DNA of 57,841 nucleotides from JBBQWZ01 sp038210135 (GTDB taxonomy: Bacteria > Acidobacteriota > Terriglobia > Bryobacterales > Bryobacteraceae): positions 1 to 57,841 of the forward strand of contig JBBQWZ010000045.1 in assembly GCA_038210135.1 (NCBI GenBank), read 5' to 3'. The position numbers and the translations under genes are program-made. Below are positions 1 to 10,400 of this stretch, piece by piece. A model generated the notes under the pieces. It did not search any database, was not told the DNA's origin, and was given only the letters and a program-made list of their open reading frames with translations. The stretch's first letter is position 1; each line of letters begins with the position of its first letter.

Positions 1-65
1 GAATCTGCTCCAGGCTCCCCGCTTCCGTATCGTCCATGCTGATGACCAATCCCCAGCATCCCGAT

Positions 66-133
66 CCATCCCCTCTCCAGGCTCATCTTGCGTGAGAATC
101 CATCCCCACCTTCAGGCTCATCTTGCGTGAGAC
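66..133. repeat. Two-copy tandem repeat upstream of the tRNA
   Basis: A roughly 35-base unit occurs twice in a row. The 20-base core CAGGCTCATCTTGCGTGAGA is identical at 78-97 and 113-132, and both copies are preceded by CCATCCCC-like sequence. No coding frame crosses it convincingly. Bases 1-65 hold nothing recognisable. The function is unknown; it could be the edge of a longer dispersed repeat that starts outside the window. Confidence 0.7.
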
Positions 134-215
134 AAGAGTCACAGCCGGAATAGACGCGCGCCAATGCTAGGATAGTCGCGAAGGCGATCCGCGCCGCTCT
201 CGTTTTTTTCTAAAA

Positions 216-291
216 GGGCCCTTAGCACAACGGTTAGTGCAGCGGACTCATAATCCGTTGGTTGTTGGTTCAAATCCATCAGGGCCCACCA
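216..291 (+). tRNA. tRNA with CAU anticodon, probably tRNA-Ile2
   Basis: A complete cloverleaf can be drawn. The acceptor stem is GGGCCCT (216-222) with AGGGCCC (281-287), followed by A and an encoded CCA (288-291). The D stem is GCAC/GTGC. The anticodon stem is GCGGA/TCCGT around the loop CTCATAA, and the T loop is TTCAAAT with one T-T mismatch in its stem. The CAU anticodon fits elongator Met or the lysidine-modified Ile2. Overall sequence and acceptor resemble E. coli ileX (Ile2) more than metT, so Ile2 is favoured. The 3' half of this gene is copied at 23071 and 31911, marking it as an integration site. Confidence 0.9.
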
Positions 292-297
292 CTCCTT
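245..297 (+). repeat. tRNA 3'-end repeat, copy 1 (likely attachment site inside the tRNA gene)
   Basis: Bases 245-297 run from the anticodon loop through the CCA end and a few bases beyond. They match 23071-23123 over 53 bases with one difference (T at 258 against A at 23084). The sub-segment 256-292 matches 31911-31947 exactly. This copy belongs to the intact tRNA, so integration would have kept the tRNA functional, as is usual for tyrosine-integrase elements. Confidence 0.8.
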
Positions 298-563
298 TCA
301 AGTGCTTCGCGGTCAATGGACCTTGGATCTTCTCTTGTTGACAGCGATGCTGACAGCGACGGGGCAAAGAATCGCGGCCATCGCGGTCGCTACTCCGTTG
401 CTCGTCAACAAAGGGACGTCGCCATTCGACATGGACGAATGTTCTATCCAAGCGGATCGTAGTGGCAGCAGTGAACCCGGTAACCTGTAATCTGTTTAAC
501 CGATAAAACCCGCCCGCCTCTTCGTATTTTGCGAACACGGGTTACCGCGGCTACTATTTGTGA

Positions 564-2531
564 ATGAGATTTCTACGACTGTCGGGCGTACTTCTTGCAT
601 CGGTTGTCTGGTTGTTCGGGGCAGGCCTGGTGCCGGACGATCTATACCGGATCCAAGCTGTGTCGGACCCGCGATTATCTCCGAAGGGGGACATGGTCGT
701 GTACGTCGTTTCCGCGGCGGATCAGAAGTCGAACCGGCGAAATTCCGCGATCTGGCTGGTTCCAGCGGACGGTTCGCAAGCTCCTCGCGCGTTGACGACA
801 CTGGGGACGTCGAGCGCACCGGGCTGGAGTCCCGATGGAGCGAGCATCGCGTTTCTCGGAACGCGCACCGCGCCCGGCGATCCCACGCCCGCCCGCCCGC
901 AGATTTACGTGATGCCGCTGAACGGCGGAGAGCCCCGGCGCGTGACGTCGATGCCGAACGGCGTGGTGAGTTTCCAGTGGTCTCCGGACGGCCGGAAGTT
1001 TGCCGTGGTCGCGCGTACGGCGTCGTCGGACGCGGCGCCAAAATCGGACGCGAAGCGATATCTGTATCCGATCTACAAATACGATGGGCAAGGCTTCACG
1101 GACGACAAGCGGTCGCATCTGTTCGTAGTCTACGCCTCGACCGGAACATCGAAGCAGCTAACGTCGGGCGAGCAGGAGAATCAAACCAATGCGCAATGGG
1201 CGCCGGACGGCAGGCGCATTGCGTACGTCTTCGATAAAACCGACGCGCTGAATTTTCGGAACAGCGGATTGCGGATCCTGCCGGCGGAGGGCGGCGCGGC
1301 GATGCCGGTCGGCGATCTCGATACGGGGTATCGCAGCTATTCCTGGTCGCCGGACGGCAAGCGCATCGCATTCATCGCGGCGGCTGACGAAGTAAATATT
1401 CCGAAGCTGTACACCGCTTCGACGCTGGATCGGACCAAAGCGCAGTTGGTGACGGACGAGTTTAGTTTTGCGACCGAAGTGGATTGGGTCGCCGAGGGCA
1501 AAGGCTTGGCGTTCACCGGGCAGTATAAGGGCGAGCATCCGTTGTTCCACGTCGACCTGGCATCGCACAAGATTACGAGGCTGCTGGCGGAGGGTGGCAT
1601 CCGGCAGTTCGACATCAATGAAAAGGCGGGGCGCATCGCGTTCACTGGCAATGGAGCGGATGGCCCGGGAGAGATTTTTGTTTCCGCCCTCGGGTTGAAA
1701 GATCGCCGGCAATTGTCCCGGCACAACGAAGAGTGGCTGCGTGGGCGCGAGATGTCGAAGTTCGAACGCGTTCCGTTCAAGGCAGCGGACGGCCTGGAGG
1801 TCGAAGGTTTCCTGATGAAGCCTGTCGGCTGGCAGCCGGGGAAATCGTATCCGATGATCCTTTCGATCCACGGCGGCCCGAATGGCATGCACGGCCCGAC
1901 CTGGAATCACGACTTCCAGGTGTTTGCGGCGCGCGGCTACGCGGTGTTCCTGACGAATCCTCGCGGGTCCTCGGGCTATGGAGAGAAGTTCCAACGTGGC
2001 GTCGACAAGGAATGGGGCGGCAAGGCGTACGAAGACATCATGACCGGCGTCGATACCGTGCTTCAAAAGAATCCGTGGATCGATCGCAATCGCCTGGGCG
2101 TGACGGGGTTGAGCTACGGCGGGTTCATGACGAATTGGATCGTCGGGCACACGACCCGCTTCAAGGCGGCGGTGACGCTGAGCAGCATTTCGAATTTCGC
2201 AAGCGTTGAAGGAACTCGCGATGGATTCTATGGGCATGCGCGTGATTTTGGCGGCGACTTTTTCGATAATTTCGATACGTATTGGAAGACCTCGCCGCTG
2301 CGGTACGCAAAGAGCGTGAAGACGCCGACGCTGATTATCCACGGCGAGGCGGATCACCGGGTTCCGCAGGAGCAGGCCGAACAGTGGTTCCGCGCGTTGA
2401 AGCGCTTCGGCGTGGAGTCGGAGTTGATTCTTTTCCCGCGCGAGACGCACGGGCTGCGAACGGAGCCGAAGCATACGTTAGAGATTTTGGATCTTACGCT
2501 GGGCTGGTTCGATCGTCTGTTGAAGTCGTAG
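564..2531 (+). CDS. Secreted S9 family serine peptidase (acylaminoacyl/prolyl oligopeptidase type)
   Basis: This is a predicted exported serine peptidase of 655 residues that trims peptides. Residues 1-20 are a signal peptide with a basic start and a hydrophobic core ending at FGA. Residues 25-390 carry repeated SPDG motifs (for example WSPDG near 88, 139 and 261) typical of the TolB-like propeller of S9 enzymes. Residues 405-655 are the alpha/beta-hydrolase domain. It has HGGP at 436-439, nucleophile Ser517 in GLSYGG, Asp597 in HGEAD and His629 in ETHG, so the triad is complete. Length is normal for the family. No Shine-Dalgarno sequence is visible before the ATG, but the signal peptide supports this start. 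It converges with the gene ending at 2544. Confidence 0.88.
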   Translation: MRFLRLSGVLLASVVWLFGAGLVPDDLYRIQAVSDPRLSPKGDMVVYVVSAADQKSNRRNSAIWLVPADGSQAPRALTTLGTSSAPGWSPDGASIAFLGTRTAPGDPTPARPQIYVMPLNGGEPRRVTSMPNGVVSFQWSPDGRKFAVVARTASSDAAPKSDAKRYLYPIYKYDGQGFTDDKRSHLFVVYASTGTSKQLTSGEQENQTNAQWAPDGRRIAYVFDKTDALNFRNSGLRILPAEGGAAMPVGDLDTGYRSYSWSPDGKRIAFIAAADEVNIPKLYTASTLDRTKAQLVTDEFSFATEVDWVAEGKGLAFTGQYKGEHPLFHVDLASHKITRLLAEGGIRQFDINEKAGRIAFTGNGADGPGEIFVSALGLKDRRQLSRHNEEWLRGREMSKFERVPFKAADGLEVEGFLMKPVGWQPGKSYPMILSIHGGPNGMHGPTWNHDFQVFAARGYAVFLTNPRGSSGYGEKFQRGVDKEWGGKAYEDIMTGVDTVLQKNPWIDRNRLGVTGLSYGGFMTNWIVGHTTRFKAAVTLSSISNFASVEGTRDGFYGHARDFGGDFFDNFDTYWKTSPLRYAKSVKTPTLIIHGEADHRVPQEQAEQWFRALKRFGVESELILFPRETHGLRTEPKHTLEILDLTLGWFDRLLKS

Positions 2532-2543
2532 GACGCGCAACCG

Positions 2544-5500
2544 TTACGGCGTCACCGGCGGAAGGTCCTTCGCGGCGAGAGCCTGATTCAGCCTGGGCAG
2601 ATCCTCGGCGATAACCGCTCGCAGGCGCGAAAGGATTGCGGCGAGCTTGGCTTCCAGTTCCTTGAACACCGCGTAGTCCGAGTCGGTCGGGCGCGCGTTG
2701 CCGGTATCGATGAACTTTTGCAGGACCGCCAATTGGTTGTTCAGCTTAATGGGATAGTTCAGCGTGTCGCGCGGACTCCGGTTCCTGGTCTGATAGAGGT
2801 CCTGCTCGATTTCAGCGAGCTTGGCTTTGATGGTTTGGATGCGCGATGAAACGCTCTCGTCGGACGCGGCGGCGCCGGAGCGCCGGTCAGCCTGTTCGCG
2901 AAGCGCGCGAATCTGCAACACCGCCGAATGAGCCGCGCTGGTTTTGTCGCGGACCTGAATCGCGAGCTTGAACTGCTCCTGCAAGTCGGCGTCGGTTATC
3001 CCCTTGACGCGTGGATCCCGCTCGATGAGCAGAGCCTGCGATTCGGTTTTTCCGTCGGCGCGAACGCGAACGGTGTATTTTCCAGGAGGTGCCATGGGAC
3101 CCTGGTCAGGCGCGGTCCAACGGAGGACGATGCCGGGGAACGTCACGGGACCGGGATAACGCAGATCCCAGCGGAAGCGGTTGAGCCCGGCGTTGGCGGT
3201 TGGTGCGCGAGACGGCGGAGCGGCATCTTCATCGTCCGCGTCAGCGGGCCTTTGGGGTGCGCCGCGACTCTCGGCAGTACGGAGAATCTTGCCGTCCGGC
3301 GCGACGATTTCAATGGTGACGTTCTTGGCGGCGGTCTTCAAAGAGTAGTCGATGACGGCCTGACTCACACCGCGCACGGTGGGGTGCAATTCGAAGAGGT
3401 GAAGATCCTTCCCGAGGATGGCGGGTGTGGCTTGGCGAATCGCGCCGATATCGTCCAGAACATAGAAGGAGCGTCCGTGGGTGGCGACTACGAGGTCGTA
3501 CTTCTCGACGACCATGTCGGCGATTTGCGTGTCCGGCATGTTTAACGAAAGCGATCGCCACTGCGCGCCGTCGTCGAACGACACGTACACGCCATGTTCG
3601 GTGCCCGCGTACAGCAGCCCCTTCTTTTTCGGATCCTCGCGGACGACATGGACGAAGTGTGTGTCGGCGATTCCGGTGACAATCTTCGTCCAGGTTTTGC
3701 CGTAGTCGCCGGTCTTGAAAATGTAAGGGCGCAGGTCGTCCATCTGGTAGCGCTTGGCGGCGACGTAGGCTCCGCCGGGATTGCTGGGCGAGGCGTCGAT
3801 CATGCTGACGCGGTTGAATTCGCCGATGTCGGGCGGCGTCACATTCTGCCAGGTTTTGCCGCCGTCGCGAGTGACTTGCACAAGGCCGTCGTCGGACCCG
3901 GTCCATATCACATTGACGTCGTGGCGGGAGGGCGCGATCGTGAAAATGGTTCCGTAGATCTCGGGCCCGTTTTGATCTTTGGTGATTGGCCCGCCCGAAT
4001 CGCCGAGCGTCGCCGGATCGTTGCGGGTAAGGTCCGGGCTGATTTTGCGCCAGGTCTGTCCGTCATTGGTGGTCTTCCAAAGATGCTGCGAGGACGTGAA
4101 GAGCACCTTCGGATCGACCGGAGAGAAGACGATGGGAAACGTCCATTGCCAACGGTCGGGAAGCGCGCTGGCAGGCATTCCGGAGAAGAACAGCGGGTAC
4201 ACATGAACGACGCGAGTCGCCCCGGTTCGGCGATCGTAGCGTGTGATGATTCCGGCTTGATCGCCCGAGAAGAAGATGTTGGGATCGCGCGGATCGGGCG
4301 CGACGTAGCCGGCTTCGCCACCGCCCGCGCCGTAGAGCCAGTTTCCCGGAGCTACGCGTGGCTCATGGAAATTGTCACCGCGATCGCTGGGCACGCAGGC
4401 CGTCGTGTTGTCCTGCTGCGGCCCGCAGACGTGATACGGAAACTCGTTGGTGGTGGCGACGTGGTAGAACTGCGCCGTCGGATACTGCTCGGTGGTCCAG
4501 GTTTTTCCGCCGTCCGTCGAGACGGTTCCGCCGCCGTCGTTCGCGCTGATCATGCGCTTCGGATCGCTTCGCGAAATCCAGAGGTCGTGATGATCGGCGT
4601 GCGGCGTGCGGATGGTCTGGAAGGTTTTGCCGCCGTCCGTCGAGCGGTAGAATTCGACGTTCATCGCGTAGACGGTGTTGCGATCCCGCGGATCCGCTTC
4701 GATGCGGGAGAAATAGAATGCGCGCTGGCGAACTTTGCGATCCTCGCTGACGCGGGTCCAGGTGGCTCCGACGTCGTCGGTGGAGAAAAGGCCGCCGTCA
4801 TCGGCTTCCACCATGGCGTATGTGCGATTCGGGTCGGCGGGCGAGATGCTGACGTTGATCTTGCCTATGACGCCTTTTGGTAAACCCGAATTGCGCGTGA
4901 TTTCGGTCCAGGTGTCGCCGCCGTCTGTGGATTTGAAGAGCCCGCTGCCGGGTCCGCCGCTCGAAAGCATCCAAGGCTTGCGATACACGTCCCACATGGA
5001 AGCGAACAGAATTCGCGGATCTTTTAAATCCATGCTCAGATCGATGGCGCCGGAATGGTCGTCGCGGAAAAGGATGCGCTTCCAGGTAACGCCGCCGTCG
5101 CTCGAGCGGAAGACGCCGCGCTCTTCGTTCGGTCCAAATGGATGACCGAGGGCGGCGACGAATACGAGGTTGGGATTCTTGGGATGGATGCGGATGCGGG
5201 AGATGGCTTGCGTCTGGGCGAGGCCGAGATGCTTCCAGGTTTTGCCGGCGTCGGTCGAGCGATAGACTCCGTCGCCTTGCATGACGTTGCCGCGGAGTTC
5301 GGTTTCGCCCATGCCGAGGTAGACAAAGTCAGGGTTCGATTCGGAGACGGCAACCGCGCCGACGGACGAACTTTTAATTTGTCCGTCCGTGGCAGGCGAC
5401 CAAGTGGTGCCTCCGTTGGTGGTTTTCCAAAGACCTCCGCCGACGGCGCCGAAGTAATATTCCAGAGGACGCGCGTCGGATCCAGCCGACGCCAGGGAGC

Positions 5501-5609
5501 GGCCGCCGCGGTTAGGCCCCAGGTTCCGCCAGCGCAGGGCGTCGAACGGGAGCTTCTGCGCGAAGGCGGAGGCGCTGAGGAGAATCACGACGTGGAGGCG
5601 ATAGTTCAT
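2544..5609 (-). CDS. Large secreted Asp-box (BNR/sortilin-like) propeller protein
   Basis: An exported protein of 1021 residues built from beta-propellers. About eleven Asp-box motifs of the S/T-x-D-x-G-x-T-W type are visible, for example STDAGKTW, SSDGGVTW, STDGGDTW and TRDGGKTW. They cover roughly residues 60-690. The C-terminal third contains an Ig/FlgD-like stretch and a helical, charged segment near residues 880-1000. The family is often annotated as glycosyl hydrolase (BNR repeat) or VPS10/sortilin-like, but no catalytic residues are evident and the true activity is unknown. The ATG at 5609 is preferred over one 14 codons upstream because it is followed at once by a signal peptide (MNYRLHVVILLSASAFA) and preceded by AGGA. 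Confidence 0.82.
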   Translation of the reverse strand: MNYRLHVVILLSASAFAQKLPFDALRWRNLGPNRGGRSLASAGSDARPLEYYFGAVGGGLWKTTNGGTTWSPATDGQIKSSSVGAVAVSESNPDFVYLGMGETELRGNVMQGDGVYRSTDAGKTWKHLGLAQTQAISRIRIHPKNPNLVFVAALGHPFGPNEERGVFRSSDGGVTWKRILFRDDHSGAIDLSMDLKDPRILFASMWDVYRKPWMLSSGGPGSGLFKSTDGGDTWTEITRNSGLPKGVIGKINVSISPADPNRTYAMVEADDGGLFSTDDVGATWTRVSEDRKVRQRAFYFSRIEADPRDRNTVYAMNVEFYRSTDGGKTFQTIRTPHADHHDLWISRSDPKRMISANDGGGTVSTDGGKTWTTEQYPTAQFYHVATTNEFPYHVCGPQQDNTTACVPSDRGDNFHEPRVAPGNWLYGAGGGEAGYVAPDPRDPNIFFSGDQAGIITRYDRRTGATRVVHVYPLFFSGMPASALPDRWQWTFPIVFSPVDPKVLFTSSQHLWKTTNDGQTWRKISPDLTRNDPATLGDSGGPITKDQNGPEIYGTIFTIAPSRHDVNVIWTGSDDGLVQVTRDGGKTWQNVTPPDIGEFNRVSMIDASPSNPGGAYVAAKRYQMDDLRPYIFKTGDYGKTWTKIVTGIADTHFVHVVREDPKKKGLLYAGTEHGVYVSFDDGAQWRSLSLNMPDTQIADMVVEKYDLVVATHGRSFYVLDDIGAIRQATPAILGKDLHLFELHPTVRGVSQAVIDYSLKTAAKNVTIEIVAPDGKILRTAESRGAPQRPADADDEDAAPPSRAPTANAGLNRFRWDLRYPGPVTFPGIVLRWTAPDQGPMAPPGKYTVRVRADGKTESQALLIERDPRVKGITDADLQEQFKLAIQVRDKTSAAHSAVLQIRALREQADRRSGAAASDESVSSRIQTIKAKLAEIEQDLYQTRNRSPRDTLNYPIKLNNQLAVLQKFIDTGNARPTDSDYAVFKELEAKLAAILSRLRAVIAEDLPRLNQALAAKDLPPVTP

Positions 5610-5728
5610 GCGGATTCCTGCGAATGACAGCAGTATGAAAGCGTTTTGCAAGACATGTCAAATCGATGGAGCGTGGCTGTTTTAATCGGCTGGGCCGATG
5701 TTTCAATCTGCGCTTCGAAACGCCAGAA

Positions 5729-7279
5729 TTATTTCGGCGCCGCACACGCGAAATTGGCCGCCTCTTCCGAACTCCCGGTTCCCTTGTATCTCGCAACCTG
5801 CGGATGCGGGCACAACGGGCGAGTCCGTTTCATTCCCCGCGCATTCTGCGCTCCAATAATCCGTTCGGGCGGTGTTCCTTTCTCGACCCATTGCGTCAAC
5901 GCAGTTAGCGCGTCGAACGTTCCCACTCCAGGTCCGCCGGAACAGTGCGGCATACCGGGCACCATGAAGAGGCGGAAAAAGTCTTTGGTCGCGGTGCCGA
6001 ACCTCTCCGTCACCTTCTCGTAGTATTCAAGGCCCATCAGCGGATTCAGCGCCGCGTCCGCCCACCCGTGGTACATCACAATCCTGCCGCCGCGCTTTTG
6101 AAACCTTGTCAGATCCGTGTCCGTCGCGTCGAGGATCGTGTGGATCGGCTCCATCCTCGGGATGTCCTTCTCAAAATCGAGCTTTGCAATGTCCGGTGGA
6201 TTTCGCTCGGGAAATGCCATAAATCGGAAGAAGCTGGTTGCCAGATTCGCCGATTGCGTGAGGCCTTCGTCGCGAATCAGCCACGGAACCCATCCGCTGC
6301 GGCCGGTCTGGATCACGGTCTCCGCGCCAACCGGCCAGCCGGGAAACAGCCGCTTGCCCTGGACCACCATGTCCCCGTAAATCGTTTCGAGGGACTCAAT
6401 CTGCTTCTCCGTGAAACATGACGGATCGCTCTCGCCATTCGCCCCTGTCGCGCACTTCGGCAGATCCCGCGACGGCTTAAAATTGCACTTGCGCGGATCG
6501 TCGATCAACCCATCCGTCAATCCGTCTTTGGCGTCGCATTCCGCATAAAGTGTTTCCGCCAGCAGCTTCATCTTCGATTCGGGAATCGGACCGGCCGCCA
6601 GTGCGCGTATCATGCGTGCGTAATTGATCATCGTCCCCGTGAAGTTCAGAACCGGCGCGCCCACGACGATTCCATCGAAGTCGTCGGGAAAGCGCTGTGC
6701 AAGAATCAACCCCTGCCGCCCCCCGGTGGAGCACCCGTCGAAGTAGGATCGCGAAGGCCCTCCTCCGTAGTACGCCGCGGTCAGCGTTTTCGCGGTCATT
6801 ACAGTTACATGGACCGCTCGGAAGGCAAAGTCGAGCAGCTTCTGCCGGCTGAGAGCGAAGCTCGCACCCTGCTCGAGCATCGCGTCGTGTCCGGTGTTGG
6901 TCCCGGTTGCTACGAAGCCGTTGCGAATGGCCTTCATGCGATTGGCCAACGCCCCGCCCGTCTCCACGTTGTCGCCGGCGAAGCCGCCGTTTCCGGACAT
7001 GTAGAGCCGCTTGTTCCACGAGCTTGGCAGATCCACCTCGAAGCGAATGTCGGGCTGAATCAGGCCCGTGACACGGCAGTATTCCGGCACGCCGGCGGCT
7101 TCCGCAACGAGTTCGGCGGCGATGATGCTGAATTCATAACCGGTCGCGCTGCGGAACTCCGCGCATGCTTTGACGGGACGGATCCGCGCTTCCGCCGGAT
7201 CCGGCTTCCAATCGCGGAACTGCCCTCCGTTCTGGGCGATCAGCGACGACGTGACGAGCAGAAAGAGTATGGGCCGCAT
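5729..7279 (-). CDS. Tannase/feruloyl esterase family hydrolase
   Basis: A predicted secreted esterase of 516 residues. The tannase family cleaves galloyl, feruloyl or related aromatic ester bonds. The family's CS-D-HC signature is complete: Cys183-Ser184 in DGCSTGG, Asp408 in HGWAD and His445-Cys446 in PHC. The two cysteines are expected to form the disulfide that holds Ser and His together. Residues 1-15 form a short signal peptide. The ATG at 7279 is chosen because upstream in-frame ATGs would place polar sequence before the signal peptide; no strong ribosome-binding site helps the choice. Several Cys pairs and the SDPSCFTEKQ region agree with the lid domain. Substrate cannot be read from sequence. 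Confidence 0.85.
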   Translation of the reverse strand: MRPILFLLVTSSLIAQNGGQFRDWKPDPAEARIRPVKACAEFRSATGYEFSIIAAELVAEAAGVPEYCRVTGLIQPDIRFEVDLPSSWNKRLYMSGNGGFAGDNVETGGALANRMKAIRNGFVATGTNTGHDAMLEQGASFALSRQKLLDFAFRAVHVTVMTAKTLTAAYYGGGPSRSYFDGCSTGGRQGLILAQRFPDDFDGIVVGAPVLNFTGTMINYARMIRALAAGPIPESKMKLLAETLYAECDAKDGLTDGLIDDPRKCNFKPSRDLPKCATGANGESDPSCFTEKQIESLETIYGDMVVQGKRLFPGWPVGAETVIQTGRSGWVPWLIRDEGLTQSANLATSFFRFMAFPERNPPDIAKLDFEKDIPRMEPIHTILDATDTDLTRFQKRGGRIVMYHGWADAALNPLMGLEYYEKVTERFGTATKDFFRLFMVPGMPHCSGGPGVGTFDALTALTQWVEKGTPPERIIGAQNARGMKRTRPLCPHPQVARYKGTGSSEEAANFACAAPK

Positions 7280-7378
7280 GGAGAGTTCGAGTATTCCACA
7301 ACTTTGCTTCGGAATGCCATGTTCTTCGCGGTTTGTTTCAGTAGGTACCACCGATAACTGGTGCTTACATTTATCTAT

Positions 7379-7408
7379 TTGACACATCTACGCATACGCG
7401 TGTATTCT
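7379..7408 (+). promoter_or_regulatory. Sigma70-type promoter for the S41 protease gene
   Basis: TTGACA at 7379-7384 and TATTCT at 7403-7408 are separated by 18 bases. The predicted start of transcription (about 7415) lies only some five bases before the ATG at 7420. With no Shine-Dalgarno sequence present, the messenger may be leaderless or nearly so. Confidence 0.5.
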
Positions 7409-7419
7409 CGCCTTGCCCA

Positions 7420-10400
7420 ATGACATCCAGAATCTGCTTCCTTTCCGCCGTGCTGGCGATTTGCGTTCCGGCGGCTGAGACAAGGCTGCTCCACCAGCCT
7501 TCGTACCACCGCGGCAACGTTACTTTCGTCTTTCAGAACGATCTCTGGATCGCCGCTGAGAATGGATCCGCCGTTCGGCGTCTGACGGCCACGAAGGCTG
7601 TCGAATCTCTGCCTCGCTTTTCGCCCGACGGAAAATGGATCGCCTACACGTCCAACCGCGAGGGGTATCAGGCGGTCTTCGTCATTCCTTCAAGCGGCGG
7701 AGCTTCGAGACAGTTGAGCTACTTTGGCGGCGACCGTGTTGTCGGTTGGACACCCGATTCGAGCAAGGTGTTATTTGCGTCTCAACGAGGTGTCGGCTTC
7801 GGCGGAACCCTGTCTCTTTGGGACGTTCCTCTAGAGGGCGGAATGGAGCGCCAGGTGATCGCGGACCGTTCCGCATTCGGCAGTTATTCGTCCGACCAGA
7901 AGTATCTGGCTTACAATCGCCACGGTTCGCAAGGCTATCGCAAACACTACAGGGGCAGTTCCGCCGCCGATATCTGGATCATGGACACCGCGGCGAAAAC
8001 ATTCCGCAGGCTGAGCGATCCCGAGATCCAATGCGACGAAGCCTGGCCGATGTATTCGAAGGACGGCGCCATCTACTTCACATCCGACCGTTTGCCCGAT
8101 GAAAAACACGTGAAGCCGGGCAGCCCCGAAGTGATGAAGAGCGTATCAAATATTTGGAAAATTCCCGCTGCCGGCGGCAAAGCCGTACAGGTGACGCATC
8201 ACGCCACCGGTGGCGCATTCATCCCCTCGATGTCCGGAGATGGGGCGACGATCGTGTATGAGCAGGATTTCGGAATCTGGAAGCTCGACACTGCGACCGG
8301 CAAGAGTTCTGAGATCAAAATTCGAATTGACAGCTCGGAGCGCGAAGCTCCCGTACAGACGCTGACCATCGATAGCGACGCCGAGACCTTCGATGTTTCG
8401 CCTTCCACCAAGCGCGCGGCCATCGCTTCACATGGCTTGATTCTCACCATCGCCACGGAAGCCGGCGAAGTGCAAAAAGTTACGGATGCTGTCGCGCATG
8501 ACCGGCTTCCTCGCTGGTCGCCCGATGCGAAAACGATCGCTTTTCTTTCCGACCGTTCGGGCCGTGACGAGGTCTGGCTCTCGGACGAACGCGGCAGCGT
8601 GCCTCGTCAGTTGACCAACGTCGATGGAGACAAAGGAGCGCTGATGTGGGCTCCGGATTCGAAGTCTTTGTTTTACACGACTGAGAACCGGATGCTGCGC
8701 ACATGGATTGCCGACGGCAAACAGGAAGTCACCGTTGAGGAAGGAATCGGCATCCAGTCGGCGCAGGTTTCGCCGGACGGCAGATGGCTGGCATACGCGA
8801 TATCGACTCCAAGCGACCTGATCCGCACGTACATCAAACCGCTCGCCGGCGGTCCGGCGCATAACATCTCCCGCAAGGGTTTTTCGCGGAGCTATTCGCC
8901 GGCCTGGACTCCGGATGGCAAGAAGCTGCTGATGCTGGTTAGTAATGCCGGCGCGGTCGACAGGCCGCAATCCATGCTGTTCGCCGTGAATCTGCAGCGC
9001 GAGAACGACAATCCTAATTACAAGGGAATCGATACGGAGGCGGACGCCGCGAAGGCTCCGGCATCGGCTGGTCCGGGCGCGAAAGCCATCGTGGACGTCA
9101 AGATCGATTGGGAGGATCTGGATCGCCGGACCAGGCAGGTCAGCCGCCTTTCCGAACACATCAACTCGTACGCGATTTCGCCAGATGGCAAGACCTATGC
9201 GTTGGTTTCGAGCGGCCAAGTTTACGCGATCGATGACGCGGGCGGCCGCCAGAATCGCCTCACTCAGCCGGGCGCTGGTGCCGGCGCTCCGGTAGGTTTG
9301 CAGTTCTCAAAAGACGGTCGAACTATTTTCTTCCGCGAAGGCAACACGATCTATGCGGTGGCGACCACGCCGCCCCCTCCGCAAGCTGCCGGCGGCGCCC
9401 CGGGCAAGCGCAAGATCGCGTTTGCCGCTCGCTTCACGGTCGATTTCGAGGCTCGGCGCAAGGTGGTATTCAATGAGGCCTGGCGCGTGATCCGGAACCG
9501 GTATTACAACAAAGCGTTGAACGGCGTGGACTGGGAAGCAGTGCGAAAACAGTACGAGCCGCTGCTCGCTTTCGCCGGCGATCAGGAAGGAATGGCGGAC
9601 GTAATCCGAATGATGATCGGCGAGCTGAATACTTCGCATACAACCGCGTTCGTACCGTTGCCGCAAGGCACACCACGCGCGGGCAACGCATTTCCGGGCT
9701 TCGAGGTCGTGCCCGATTCTTCCGGCTTCTACAAGATTTCGCGGGTTTTGAAACGAGGTCCCGCGGACCGCGATTACAGCAAAATCAAAGTTGGCGATTA
9801 CCTGTTGGCAGTAAACGGCGCACCCTTAAAGTCGGGCGAGAATTATTGGAAAGCGTATCGAACCGCGACGGGGCGGGCGATGCAATTCACGCTCAATTCG
9901 CAGCCGAAGGCTGAGGGCTCCTGGCAGGCCAGCCTCAATCCCGCAGTCGATCCGCGGAGTTTGTATTACGACGAGTGGGTGGCGGAGCGGCGCGCAAAGG
10001 TAGAAGAGCTCTCAGGCGGCGACTTCGCCTACGTCCACTTGCGCGTCATGTCGCCGGAGATCATGCAGCAGTTTGAAGAGGACCTGTACGAGGCGCGATT
10101 CAAGAAAGGCCTTGTGATCGACGTGCGCTTCAACGGAGGCGGCAACCTCGAAATGGAGCTGCTGAAGATCGTCCAACAGAAAGCGTACATGAACCTGGTG
10201 ACGCGAAACGGCGTGGTGTTTCCACGACCATACCGGGCCTTTTATGGGTCGATGATCGTTTTGCAGAACGAGAATTCTGGCAGCAACGCCGAGATGTTTC
10301 CGCTGGGCTTCCGGCAGTTGGGTCTCGGCAAGCTCGTCGGCGTTCCGACTCCGGGCCAGGTGCTGCTGGGCAGCGACGTCGAACTGAGCGACGGCACACA

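Noticed and set aside
1158..2474. A 438-codon open frame antisense to the S9 peptidase
   Set aside because: It is a shadow of a GC-rich gene. It has no family likeness and the opposite strand carries a full catalytic triad.
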